A stretch of 64,000 nt of DNA from Mycobacterium sp. AT1 (GCF_002043095.1 NZ_MVOC01000073.1:1-64000); one strand, 5' to 3'. Numbered from the stretch's first letter, positions 41,039-49,061 are shown. The notes: generated by a model from the sequence alone, not told the origin. Made by a program: numbers and translations.

Positions 41039-41047
41039 TCGGTGCTC

Positions 41048-41060
41048 CATTTTTGATCGC
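41048..41060. promoter_or_regulatory. Operator-like repeat, leftward side
   Basis: CATTTTTGATCGC is repeated exactly at 41139-41151. This copy overlaps the region just before the excisionase-like start. A related GATCGCATGC half site lies between at about 41076-41085. They are probable repressor sites. Confidence 0.6.
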
Positions 41061-41129
41061 TTCTGCGATTCGTTCGATCGCATGCGCTTTATCTCTATCA
41101 GTTGGAGAACGAACAATCAAGGATCAACC

Positions 41130-41158
41130 TTGCTACCTCATTTTTGATCGCATACAGT
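41130..41158 (+). promoter_or_regulatory. Repressor promoter with embedded operator; leaderless start predicted
   Basis: TTGCTA (41130-41135) and TACAGT (41153-41158) are 17 nt apart, matching a primary-sigma promoter. The operator copy CATTTTTGATCGC lies between them. Transcription starting about 7 nt after the -10 would begin at 41165, the repressor ATG, so a leaderless message is predicted. This suggests autorepression. Confidence 0.55.
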
Positions 41159-41164
41159 CGCCGA

Positions 41165-41671
41165 ATGGCAGGGAAGAAGTCAGATCTCGGACCCATTGGC
41201 GAGAACGTCGCGCAGACGGTGCGACGGTTCCGCGAGTTGCGGCGGTTCGGCTACGCGGATCTGAGCCGAAAGCTGGCAAAGTACGGGCGCGAAATCCCCC
41301 CACTCGGATTGCGCCGGATCGAGTCTGGCGAGCGCCGGGTCGACGCCGACGACCTGGCCGCGCTCGCGGTTGCGCTCAACGTGTCGCCGCTCGCGTTGCT
41401 TCTGCCGATGGAAGATAGTCGCGTTCTGCCGGCCGACGAGGATGCCCACCCGTCCGAAGAGATTTGGCGATGGGGTCGCGGCTTCTCCCCGCTGGGAATC
41501 CTTCCGGGCGAGGGGCTTTCGAGTAGCGACGCCCCGATATTCGCGTTCGTCGAGGCATCGAACCCGAACCCATCCGAATACCTCGGAGTGGACATCGAAG
41601 AACTCAAGTCGCTCAGCGAGGCGATGAGCAAGTTCGTGAAGAAGGTCGGTCCTAGTGGCGACGATAAGTAA
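41165..41671 (+). CDS. XRE-type repressor of the element
   Basis: A 168-aa protein from the ATG at 41165. Residues about 10-75 form a helix-turn-helix: NVAQTVRRFRELRRFGYADL, then LGLRRIESGERRVDADDLAALAVALNVSPLALLLP, the usual XRE core. The C-terminal part is acidic and of unknown fold; no Ser-Lys autopeptidase pattern of LexA-like repressors is evident. It faces the excisionase-like gene and probably keeps the element silent. The last 17 nt overlap the integrase start. Confidence 0.8.
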   Translation: MAGKKSDLGPIGENVAQTVRRFRELRRFGYADLSRKLAKYGREIPPLGLRRIESGERRVDADDLAALAVALNVSPLALLLPMEDSRVLPADEDAHPSEEIWRWGRGFSPLGILPGEGLSSSDAPIFAFVEASNPNPSEYLGVDIEELKSLSEAMSKFVKKVGPSGDDK

Positions 41672-42791
41672 GTACCAAACAGCGAGCGGCACAACGCTTT
41701 ACCGTGTTCGGTACCGTACGCCAGAGCACAAACAGACAGACAAACGCGGGTTTAAGACGAAGCGCGCCGCCGAGGCTTTCGCCGCCGAGGTCGAGGTCTC
41801 GAAGATGCGCGGCGAGTACATCGCACCGGCCCTCGGGAAGGTCACAGTCGCCGAACTGTCGAGCGTGTGGCTCGGCCGCAAAGAGCAAGCCACGGCGCCG
41901 AGCAACTACCGAATGATCGAGTCCGCATGGCGGGTCCACGTCCGACCCCGATGGGGCGCGGTCAGCGTTGTCGACGTGGACGTCCTTGCCGTCGAAGCGT
42001 GGGTTACCAAGATGGTCAGCAAGGGCGCCGGCGCCACGACGGTGCTACGAGCACACGGCGTCCTGTCGGGCATCTTGACCGATGCGGTCAAAGCGAGACG
42101 CCTCGCCGTCAACCCGGCGAAGGGCATCGAAGGGCTACCGCGAAAGTCGGCCAAGCGCCATGTCTACCTGTCGTCGACCGACGTCGCGCGCCTGGCCGAT
42201 GAAGCCGGCGAGCACCGCGCCCTCGTCTTGACGCTGGCCTACTGCGGCATCCGATGGGGTGAAGCAGTAGCGCTGCGGGTGCGCGACGTCGAGTTCCTGC
42301 GGCGGCGACTGTCCATCCATGAGAACGCCGTACAACTCGGCGTGGACCACGCCGTCGGCGCGACCAAGGGTCGCAAGGCGCGATCGGTCCCCGTCCCCAC
42401 GTTCGTGCTCGACGAGCTTGCAGCGCTGTGCACCGGCAAGGCCTGCGACGCGCTGGTGTTCACCGGCAGGGCCGGCGGTGGGTACCTCCCACGCCCCAAG
42501 TCGGCGGGCGGATGGTTCGCCGCCGCGGTGAAGCGCGCCGGCGTTCAGGCCATCACCCCGCACGACCTCCGCCACACCTGCGCGTCCCTCTCGGTGAGCG
42601 CCGGCGTCAACGTCCTGGCGCTACAGCGGATGCTCGGACACACCTCCGCGAAGGTCACGCTCGACACCTACAGCGACCTATTCGATGACGACCTCGATGC
42701 CGTCGCGGTCACGCTCCATAGCCGGTACTCGGACTCAAGTGTGGGCAGAGTGTGGGCACAGGATGGGGACGCCGCTGCGCAGCGGGCATAA
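41655..42791 (+). CDS. int: Tyrosine recombinase (integrase)
   Basis: A 378-aa phage-type integrase. The N-terminal region is an arm-binding domain (YRVRYRTPEHKQTDKRGF). A core-binding domain follows at about 65-155. The catalytic domain has the first Arg in YCGIRWGEAVAL, H-x-x-R in HDLRHTCASLS, and the late LGHTSAKVTLDTYSDL with the nucleophile Tyr. It overlaps the repressor gene by 17 nt, so it may be expressed with it. The gene ends next to attR in tRNA-Ser, its target. Confidence 0.95.
   Translation: MATISKYQTASGTTLYRVRYRTPEHKQTDKRGFKTKRAAEAFAAEVEVSKMRGEYIAPALGKVTVAELSSVWLGRKEQATAPSNYRMIESAWRVHVRPRWGAVSVVDVDVLAVEAWVTKMVSKGAGATTVLRAHGVLSGILTDAVKARRLAVNPAKGIEGLPRKSAKRHVYLSSTDVARLADEAGEHRALVLTLAYCGIRWGEAVALRVRDVEFLRRRLSIHENAVQLGVDHAVGATKGRKARSVPVPTFVLDELAALCTGKACDALVFTGRAGGGYLPRPKSAGGWFAAAVKRAGVQAITPHDLRHTCASLSVSAGVNVLALQRMLGHTSAKVTLDTYSDLFDDDLDAVAVTLHSRYSDSSVGRVWAQDGDAAAQRA
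42741..42760. repeat. Right candidate integrase arm sites
   Basis: Two TGTGGGCA units within the integrase 3' coding end. This 20-bp block equals 31781-31800 except for one base and lies about 70-90 bp inside the right core. Confidence 0.65.
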
Positions 42792-42793
42792 AA

Positions 42794-42829
42794 ACAGCCC
42801 CTCACCTGCGTGAGCAGGATCGGGGCTGT
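42794..42829 (-). terminator. Element-supplied terminator for tRNA-Ser and integrase
   Basis: ACAGCCCC (42794-42801) pairs with GGGGCTGT (42822-42829). On the - strand it is followed by TTTTTA, a classic intrinsic terminator for the tRNA. The centre ACCTGCGTGAGCAGGA matches the host-side hairpin near 31636-31651 except one base. Confidence 0.75.
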
Positions 42830-42855
42830 GGCGGTGGCGGAGGGATTTGAACCCT
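42829..42855. repeat. attR core within tRNA-Ser
   Basis: Identical to 31662-31688. It covers the CCA end, acceptor strand and part of the T arm of the tRNA-Ser gene. Confidence 0.9.
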
Positions 42856-42919
42856 CGGACGGGGGTTACCCGTCACACGCTTTCGAGGCGTGCTCCTTAG
42901 GCCGCTCGGACACGCCACC
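42829..42919 (-). tRNA. tRNA-Ser(CGA), integration target
   Basis: The 5' acceptor GGTGGCG pairs with CGCCACC, followed by discriminator G and an encoded CCA. The anticodon loop CTCGAAA gives anticodon CGA (codon UCG). A long variable arm (GTGACGGGTAACCCCCGTCC region) marks tRNA-Ser. It stays intact because the element brings a copy of the 3' end. In M. tuberculosis the tRNA at this place next to the deaminase gene is, as I recall, serX, with excisionase and integrase remnants beside it. Confidence 0.95.
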
Positions 42920-42969
42920 GTGGGGCAGCTTACCGGGAAGGCGGCGCGGCCCCTAATTGCCGCCGAAGC

Positions 42970-43419
42970 TCACCGCTGCCGGGCGAAGAACGCCGTCAGC
43001 GGCGCCGCGCACTCCTCGGCGAGCACGCCGCCCCGCACCTCGGGCCGATGCGTCAACCGCCGGTCGCGCACCACGTCCCACAGGGAACCCACCGCACCCG
43101 TCTTCGGCTCCCACGCCCCGAACACCACCCGGGCGACGCGCGCCATCACCAGCGCACCGGCGCACATCGTGCACGGCTCGACGGTGACCGCGAGCGTCGC
43201 ACCCTCCAGTCGCCAGCCGTCGCCGAGCACTGAAGCCGCCTCACGCAACGCCAGGATCTCGGCGTGCGCGGTCGGGTCGCCGAGCGCTTCGCGGGCGTTG
43301 GCCGCCCGTGCCAGCTCGACGCCGTCGGGGCCGAACACCACGGCACCGATCGGCACGTCGCGGGGGCCGACCGCCGATGCGGCGTCGAGCGCCGCCCTGA
43401 TCAGATCGGCATCGGTCAA
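42970..43419 (-). CDS. tadA: tRNA adenosine(34) deaminase
   Basis: A 149-aa deaminase. The zinc site has DPTAHAEILAL (His and the proton-shuttle Glu) and EPCTMCAGALVMARV (two Cys). It converts adenosine 34 of tRNA-Arg(ACG) to inosine; that tRNA is encoded in this window at 60393-60465. The gene sits beside tRNA-Ser and follows its partner gene by 4 nt, the same order as Rv3752c-Rv3753c. Confidence 0.9.
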   Translation of the reverse strand: MTDADLIRAALDAASAVGPRDVPIGAVVFGPDGVELARAANAREALGDPTAHAEILALREAASVLGDGWRLEGATLAVTVEPCTMCAGALVMARVARVVFGAWEPKTGAVGSLWDVVRDRRLTHRPEVRGGVLAEECAAPLTAFFARQR

Positions 43420-43423
43420 CGGT

Positions 43424-43942
43424 TCAGCGATCGAGTTTGTCCAGGAATGCCGACATTTCGTCGCCGAAGCCCATTTCCTGGGCGATCCGCGAGAGCTGTT
43501 CGTCGGCGTAGTCGTCGTCGGAAATGATGATGCTCAGGACGCCCTCGGACAAGCCGATGTCGGAGAGCACCCCGAGGTCACCCTCTTCGAAGGGATCCTC
43601 GTCCTCGAGATCGTCGGGGTCCGTCTCCGAATCGAGCTTCTCGAGCACCTGCCTGGCGATGTCGTAGTCCACCGCCGCGGTGGCGTCTGACAGGAACAAC
43701 CGAGCACCACCCGGCGCGGGTCGCACGATGACGAAGAACTCGTCGTCCACGTCGAGCAACCCGAAGACCGCCCCGGCACATCGCAGTTCCCGCAATTCGG
43801 TTTCGGCGTCGGTCAGGCTCGTCAAGGCACTGCTGCGCAACGCCGAACAACGCCACTTGCCGTCCTCGCGGACCACCGCGACGCCGAATCCGTCCGGGAG
43901 ATCTGCGGCTTGGTTCTGCGCCTGCGCTCGCTGTACTCCCAT
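43424..43942 (-). CDS. tRNA adenosine deaminase-associated protein
   Basis: A 172-aa acidic protein from the ATG at 43942. It is the conserved actinobacterial partner always found upstream of tadA. Features are a beta-rich N-terminal half (DGFGVAVVREDGKWRCSAL, FFVIVRPAPGGARLFLSD) and a C-terminal half with repeated Asp/Glu and LSRIAQEMGFGDEMSAFLDKL. The biochemical role is unknown. It is co-transcribed with tadA. Confidence 0.85.
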   Translation of the reverse strand: MGVQRAQAQNQAADLPDGFGVAVVREDGKWRCSALRSSALTSLTDAETELRELRCAGAVFGLLDVDDEFFVIVRPAPGGARLFLSDATAAVDYDIARQVLEKLDSETDPDDLEDEDPFEEGDLGVLSDIGLSEGVLSIIISDDDYADEQLSRIAQEMGFGDEMSAFLDKLDR

Positions 43943-44009
43943 GGAAGGCAACGCTAGTCCCAGCTCAGGCTTTTTGACCAGCCATCACGATCAATGTCAA
44001 CCTTGCAGG

Positions 44010-44969
44010 GTGAGCAGACCAGCGGTGTGCGTGTTGGGCCTCGGACTGATCGGCGGATCGTTGATGCGGGCGGCTACCGCCGCCGGCCGCGAAGCCTTCG
44101 GATACAACCGCTCCGCCGACGGCGTTCGGGCCGCCAAGGCCGACGGCTTCGACGCCTCCACTAGCGTCGTCGAGACGCTGGAGCGGGCCGCGGCCACCCA
44201 CGCGTTGATCGTGCTGGCCGTTCCGATGCCCGCCTTGCCCAGCATGCTCGACCACGTCCGCATGACGGCCCCGGACTGCCCACTCACCGACGTCACCAGC
44301 GTGAAAGTGGCCGTCCTGCAAGCGGTTCGAGAACACGGACTGCTCGACCGCTTCGTCGGCGGACATCCGATGACCGGTACCGCCCACTCCGGCTGGACGG
44401 CAGGCGACGTCGGCCTCTTCACCGGCGCACCGTGGGTCGTCACCGTCGACGACCACGTCGACCCGCAGGTCTGGGCCGAGGTCATGCACCTGGCGCTGGA
44501 CTGCGGAAGCGTCGTCGTCCCCGCCAAATCCGACCAGCACGACGCGGCGGCCGCGGCCATCTCACACCTGCCGCACCTGCTGGCCGAGGCGCTCGCGGCC
44601 ACGGCAGCCGACGTCCCACTGGCGTTCTCGCTGGCCGCGGGCTCGTTCCGGGACGGCACCAGGGTCGCCGCCACCGCCCCCGATCTGGTGCGAGCGATGT
44701 GCGAGGCGAACTCCGGCCCGTTGGGCTCGTCGCTCGACGCGGCCATCGAGTTGCTCAGCCGCGCCCGCGACCAGCTGGCCACCCGAGGTTCGGTCGCGGA
44801 ACTGGTCGAGTCGGGGCACGCGGCACGGACGCTCTCCGACGACTTCGACCGCCCTCAGATCCTGGAAATCTCCGTCGGCGAGGACGGTTGGCGCGAGGAA
44901 CTCGCCGCCGCCGGTCGCGCCGGCGGCGTGATCAGATCCGCTCTGCCAGTCCTGGGTAGTCGCGGATGA
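44010..44969 (+). CDS. tyrA: Prephenate dehydrogenase
   Basis: A 319-aa enzyme from a GTG start. The NAD-binding motif is VLGLGLIGGSLMRA; then LTDVTSVK and the active-site GGHPMTGTAHSGW, typical of TyrA. It converts prephenate to 4-hydroxyphenylpyruvate for tyrosine synthesis. The aminotransferase completing the route may be the hisC2-type protein at 60712. It is divergent from the deaminase pair and overlaps the glycolipid-binding gene tail to tail by 38 nt. Confidence 0.9.
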   Translation: MSRPAVCVLGLGLIGGSLMRAATAAGREAFGYNRSADGVRAAKADGFDASTSVVETLERAAATHALIVLAVPMPALPSMLDHVRMTAPDCPLTDVTSVKVAVLQAVREHGLLDRFVGGHPMTGTAHSGWTAGDVGLFTGAPWVVTVDDHVDPQVWAEVMHLALDCGSVVVPAKSDQHDAAAAAISHLPHLLAEALAATAADVPLAFSLAAGSFRDGTRVAATAPDLVRAMCEANSGPLGSSLDAAIELLSRARDQLATRGSVAELVESGHAARTLSDDFDRPQILEISVGEDGWREELAAAGRAGGVIRSALPVLGSRG

Positions 44970-45534
44970 ACCCCTCGTCGTCGACCGTGATCGTGGTCTC
45001 GGCGACGGGTGACTTCAGCTTGATGCCGGCGTTCGGCCCGTCGCTCGCGTAGTCGACGACCACCGTCTCCACGGTCAGTTCCGGGATGCGGACGTAGACC
45101 ACCGGCAGGGAGAGCGACTCGGCCCGCTGGTGGATCCCGGTGCGGCGGATCGGCAGCGCGTTGAAGAACGGGCTGTAGACCACGTCGACGTCGAGGGCGC
45201 CGTCGTGCGGCTCACGCGTGGCCTGGTTCTGCTTGTCCTGCACAAGCCACATGTTCTCTTCGTCGCGGGCGATGTTGAGCTGACGCTCGCGCTCGGCCAT
45301 CGTCACCGTCAGCGACAGTCGCTTGGTGGCGCCGCTGTCGTCGGTGACCAGGTCATAGGATGCGCTGAAGGCCGGGTGCACCTCCGTCGCGGCGGCAACG
45401 ATGCGCCCGTATGCCTTGATGCGATTCCCCGACAGTTGCACCCGAACGGATTCCATCCGGGGTACGTCGTGGGCGCGCCACGTCAGTATTGCCGGCCAAT
45501 TGTCCTCTGACTCAGAGCGGACTACTTCACTCAT
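44932..45534 (-). CDS. Putative glycolipid-binding domain protein
   Basis: A 200-aa protein of the DUF1089-type, a beta-rich single-domain family annotated as putative glycolipid binding. It has ILTWRAHDVPRMESVRV at the start, repeated long beta strands (SASYDLVTDDSGATKRLSL), and VDVVYSPFFNALPIRRTG, the family signature with its L-P-I-R-R. The precise ligand is unproven. It corresponds by position to Rv3755c. It starts 2 nt from the end of the proZ gene. Confidence 0.8.
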   Translation of the reverse strand: MSEVVRSESEDNWPAILTWRAHDVPRMESVRVQLSGNRIKAYGRIVAAATEVHPAFSASYDLVTDDSGATKRLSLTVTMAERERQLNIARDEENMWLVQDKQNQATREPHDGALDVDVVYSPFFNALPIRRTGIHQRAESLSLPVVYVRIPELTVETVVVDYASDGPNAGIKLKSPVAETTITVDDEGFIRDYPGLAERI

Positions 45535-45536
45535 GC

Positions 45537-46316
45537 CTACACCGTAGGCGACGGTCCCCGTGCTTCGTGGTTTCCTGAGGAAAGCCCGCCAGATCGTGAC
45601 GTCGACGCACTTTCCAGCGCGACCTCGTCACCGAGGAACGGCTGCGGCATCTTCCGGAATCTGTCGGTTCCCGGCTCCGAGAGCCAGACCGCGAACGCCA
45701 GCGCGGCGTCGAGGATCAGCGCCAGGGCGGTGACGACCAGCGCACCCACCAGGGCCAGGTAGAACTCGCGGACCTTGATGCCGTCGATCAGGTAGCGACC
45801 CAACCCGCCGAGACTGGCGTAGGCGGCGACGGTGGCCGTGGCGACGATCTGCAGCGTCGCGGTGCGGACCCCGCCGAGAATCAAGGGCAAGGCGTTGGGC
45901 ACCTCGACCCGAAGCAACACCCGGGACTCGGTCATTCCCATCGACCGGGCGGCGTCCACCACCGCCCGGTCGACGTTGGCGATGCCCGAGTAGGTGCCGG
46001 CCAGCATCGGCGGGATGCCGAGCAGCATCAGCGCGACCGTGGGCGGGATGAGGCCGAGACCCCACAGCAGCACGCCCAGCAGCAGCACGCCCAGCGTCGG
46101 AAGCGCCCGAAGTGCGTTCACTCCGCCCACGACGAGGAAGGTGCCGCGGCCGCTGTGCCCGATGAGCATGCCGAGCGGAATCGCGATCAGCGCGGAGAAG
46201 AGGAGCGCCACCGCGGTGTACTGCAGATGTTCGAGGATGCGCACCGTCAGGCCAGCGGGTCCACCCCAGTTGGCGGCGGTGAAGATGAAGGACAGGGCCT
46301 GCTGAAGGAAGTTCAT
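45537..46316 (-). CDS. proZ: Osmoprotectant ABC transporter permease (ProZ)
   Basis: A 259-aa membrane protein with five or six helices. The permease motif is VDAARSMGMTESRVLLRVEVPNALP-like (EAA loop), after GVNALRALPTLGVL, typical of OpuC-type permeases. The ATG at 46316 overlaps the ProW stop (ATGA). It is the fourth gene of the proXVWZ operon for uptake of glycine betaine, choline or similar solutes. The tail is soluble and Ser-rich. Confidence 0.85.
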   Translation of the reverse strand: MNFLQQALSFIFTAANWGGPAGLTVRILEHLQYTAVALLFSALIAIPLGMLIGHSGRGTFLVVGGVNALRALPTLGVLLLGVLLWGLGLIPPTVALMLLGIPPMLAGTYSGIANVDRAVVDAARSMGMTESRVLLRVEVPNALPLILGGVRTATLQIVATATVAAYASLGGLGRYLIDGIKVREFYLALVGALVVTALALILDAALAFAVWLSEPGTDRFRKMPQPFLGDEVALESASTSRSGGLSSGNHEARGPSPTV

Positions 46317-46972
46317 CGGGCACCCGCCTTTGTCCTCTTCGCCGACCGCAACCACGGAGTCGCGAACTTCCCGGCGACCATGATGAGCGTGTCGACGACG
46401 ATTGCGAGGACGAAGATCGCGATGATGCCCGCGATGATCTGGTCACTCTTGTCGGCCTGATATCCCTCGGTGAACCACGTGCCTAGACCGCCGATGCCGA
46501 TCACCGAGCCCACCGACACCATGGAAATGTTCGTCACCGCGACGACCCGCAGGCTGGCTACGAGCACCGGGATGGCCAGCGGCAGTTCGACTTTCACGAT
46601 CCTGGTCAGCGGCTTGTAGCCGACGGCCGTCGCGGCGTCGAGCACGGCAGGCGGGACGGCGTCGAGCGCCTCCGGAACGGCGCGCACCAACAACGCCACC
46701 GTGTACAGCGTCAGGGCGACGATCACGTTGGCCTGGTCCAGGATTCGAGTCGGGATGACCAGCGGAAGGACCACGAACAGCGCGAGCGACGGGATGGTGA
46801 AGATGATGCTGGCCACCACCGTCGTGAACCGCCGCAGCAAGCTCGTCCGCTGCACCAGCGCGCCAAGCGGCACCGCGATGATCAACCCGAGCACCAACGG
46901 AACCAACGACAGCCACAGGTGGATCAGCGTCAGATCCCAGGCGTCGTCGAGGTGTGTGAAGAGATACCGCAC
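46313..46972 (-). CDS. proW: Osmoprotectant ABC transporter permease (ProW)
   Basis: A 219-aa integral membrane protein from a GTG that directly follows the ProV stop. It has FTIPSLALFVVLPLVIP and the EAA-type loop LDAATAVGYKPLTRIVKVEL, which contacts the ATPase. It pairs with ProZ to form the channel. It is third in the operon. Confidence 0.88.
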   Translation of the reverse strand: MRYLFTHLDDAWDLTLIHLWLSLVPLVLGLIIAVPLGALVQRTSLLRRFTTVVASIIFTIPSLALFVVLPLVIPTRILDQANVIVALTLYTVALLVRAVPEALDAVPPAVLDAATAVGYKPLTRIVKVELPLAIPVLVASLRVVAVTNISMVSVGSVIGIGGLGTWFTEGYQADKSDQIIAGIIAIFVLAIVVDTLIMVAGKFATPWLRSAKRTKAGAR

Positions 46973-48073
46973 CTAGCCGAATCCCTTCTTGCCCTTGATC
47001 GCCGCGATGACGTCGTCGGCCTTGACCCCGCCGACGACTTGCTGCCGATCGTCGACCACGACGCCGAGCCCGGATGGGGACGACAGTGCGGCGTCGAGCG
47101 CCAGGCGCATCGTGCCGTCCGGGACGAGGAGTGATCCGCCGGCAATCGTGCTGTCGTACAAGGACTTTCCTTGGCGATGCAGCCCGACCCCGTTGACGTC
47201 GATCCACGCGTACGGCGACCCGTCGGCCCTGGTGACCAGCGCCCACTCGTCCGGTCCGAGGTCGAGGGCGTCGACTCCAGATTCACCTACCGTTCTGAGA
47301 TCGTGCAGCGGCAGGCCGGTTCCCGGCGTGAACTGCAAGCCTCGGTAACCGCGGTCGGCGCCGATGAATCCCGCGACGAAGTCGTTGGCCGGGTTGGACA
47401 GCAGACGTCGTGGTGCGTCGTACTGTTCGAGGACCCCGCCCCGCCCGAACACCGCGACCTTCTCGCCGAGTTTGAGCGCCTCGTCGATGTCGTGGGTGAC
47501 GAAGACGATGGTCTTGCGCAATTCGCTTTGCAGCCGCAGGATTTCGACCTGAAGCTCCTCCCGGACGACTGGGTCTACGGCGCTGAACGGCTCGTCCATC
47601 AGCAGGATCGGGGGGTCGGCAGCCAGGGCGCGGGCCACCCCGACGCGCTGCTGCTGACCGCCAGAAAGCTGGGCCGGGTACCGGTCGGCGAGCTTCGGGT
47701 CGAGTCCGACGCGCTCGAGGACCCCGAGTGCCGCCTTGCGCGCGGACCGCCGCGACTCCCCCTTCAACACCGGCACGGTGGCGACGTTGTCGACCACCTT
47801 CAGATGTGGCATCAGACCGGCGCTCTGGATGACGTAGCCGATGCCCAACCGCAGTTTCACGGCGTCGACCTTGGTGACGTCGTTGCCGTCGACGGTCAAC
47901 GTGCCCGACGTCGGATCGATCATCCGGTTGATCATGCGCATCGAAGTGGTCTTGCCACAGCCGGACGGTCCGACGAACACCGCGAGCGTTCCCTCGGGGA
48001 CGTCGAGTGTCAGGTCGTCGACGGCAACCGTGCCGTCCGGGTACTTCTTGGTGACGCCGTCAAAGGTGATCAC
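46973..48073 (-). CDS. proV: Osmoprotectant ABC transporter ATPase (ProV)
   Basis: A 366-aa ATPase from a GTG start. Walker A is GPSGCGKTTSM, the Q-loop IQSAGLMPH, the signature LSGGQQQR, Walker B ILLMDEPFSAVDP and the switch THD. The C-terminal 120 residues form a partial CBS-like pair (SGVDALDLGPDEWALVT and DDRQQVVGGVKADDVI), which in OpuC-type ATPases senses ionic strength or nucleotides. Second gene in the operon. Confidence 0.92.
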   Translation of the reverse strand: MITFDGVTKKYPDGTVAVDDLTLDVPEGTLAVFVGPSGCGKTTSMRMINRMIDPTSGTLTVDGNDVTKVDAVKLRLGIGYVIQSAGLMPHLKVVDNVATVPVLKGESRRSARKAALGVLERVGLDPKLADRYPAQLSGGQQQRVGVARALAADPPILLMDEPFSAVDPVVREELQVEILRLQSELRKTIVFVTHDIDEALKLGEKVAVFGRGGVLEQYDAPRRLLSNPANDFVAGFIGADRGYRGLQFTPGTGLPLHDLRTVGESGVDALDLGPDEWALVTRADGSPYAWIDVNGVGLHRQGKSLYDSTIAGGSLLVPDGTMRLALDAALSSPSGLGVVVDDRQQVVGGVKADDVIAAIKGKKGFG

Positions 48074-48110
48074 GCTTTAGCTCCGCTTCTCGTGGTCTTC
48101 GCGCGAGCGC

Positions 48111-49061
48111 TCATCCGAGGGCCTTGTCGAACCCGTTGTCCTGTACCCACTTGCGCGCCGCCTCGTCCGGATCGATGCCGCCGTTGCCCGACGTCGCGGT
48201 GTTCATCTCGATCAGGGCCTCCGTCGTCAGCTTCGCCGACACGGCGTCCAACACCGACTTGAGCTGGTCGGACATCTTCTGTGATGCCACCAGCGGGACG
48301 ACGTTGGCGGCCAGGAAGTTGTTCTTCGGATCCTCGAGGACCACTAGATTGTTCTGCGGAATCGCCTGCGACGTGCTGAAGATGTCCGCCGCAGTCACGG
48401 TGCCGTCCACCAGCGCTCGCACCGTCGCGGGTCCGCCGCCGTCGCTGATCGACACGAAGTTGGCGGGCGCGATGTCGAGGCCGTACTTGGCCTTGAGCCC
48501 AGGCAGCCCCTCTGTGCGGGTCTGGAACTCCGACGGCCCACCGAATTTCACCTCGGCCGAGTGGGCGGCCAGATCGCCGATGGTCTTGAGATTCCACTTC
48601 CGCGCGGTGTCCGCGGTGACCGCAACGGTGTCCTGATCGTTGGCCGGTGACGGCGTCAGGATGGAGAGATCGCCGGGCAGTGCGCGGTACAGCGCCAGCT
48701 CGACCGACTGCGGATCGGTGGCCTTGGTGTTCTTGTCGAAGTACTGCAGCAGGTTGCCGGTGTACTCGGGGATCAGGTCGATCGAGTGATCCTTGACCGC
48801 GGGCACGTAGGTCTCGCGGCTGCCGATGCCGAACTGGCGCCGGATGTCGAAACCGTTGGCCTCCAACGATTGTGCGTAGATCTCGGCGATGATCTTGGAC
48901 TCCGTGAAGTCGGCCGATCCCACCGCAATCGACTTCAGATCGCCCGATATCTCACCCCCGCCCAAGGGGTTCGAGCTGCCGCACGCGGCGGTTACCAGTG
49001 CGAGCGTCGCCGCCAGAACGGCGAGAGTGCGTCTGCGCGTGGATCGTCGTACGGGGTTCAC
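48111..49061 (-). CDS. proX: Osmoprotectant-binding lipoprotein (ProX)
   Basis: A 316-aa lipoprotein from a GTG at 49061 with AAAGGA before it. The lipobox is TAAC after a basic Arg-rich start and hydrophobic core. The mature part has VGSADFTESKIIAEIYAQSL and PEYTGNLLQYF, typical of OpuCC/ProX binding proteins. It captures quaternary amines outside and delivers them to ProWZ. First gene of the operon. Confidence 0.9.
   Translation of the reverse strand: MNPVRRSTRRRTLAVLAATLALVTAACGSSNPLGGGEISGDLKSIAVGSADFTESKIIAEIYAQSLEANGFDIRRQFGIGSRETYVPAVKDHSIDLIPEYTGNLLQYFDKNTKATDPQSVELALYRALPGDLSILTPSPANDQDTVAVTADTARKWNLKTIGDLAAHSAEVKFGGPSEFQTRTEGLPGLKAKYGLDIAPANFVSISDGGGPATVRALVDGTVTAADIFSTSQAIPQNNLVVLEDPKNNFLAANVVPLVASQKMSDQLKSVLDAVSAKLTTEALIEMNTATSGNGGIDPDEAARKWVQDNGFDKALG

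Larger units (their letters stand above)
31662..42855. mobile_element. Integrative element of about 11.2 kb in tRNA-Ser(CGA), phage-satellite-like
   Basis: It is bounded by a 27-bp direct repeat (31662-31688 and 42829-42855) that equals the tRNA 3' end with CCA. A tyrosine integrase lies at one end and candidate integrase arm sites at both. It has a repressor, excisionase-like protein, WhiB-like protein, iterons and many small coupled genes, but no capsid, portal, tail, large terminase, relaxase or conjugation gene is seen. This fits a phage satellite or degenerate prophage more than a conjugative element. The left 3.5 kb is visibly less GC-rich and carries cargo. Confidence 0.9.
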
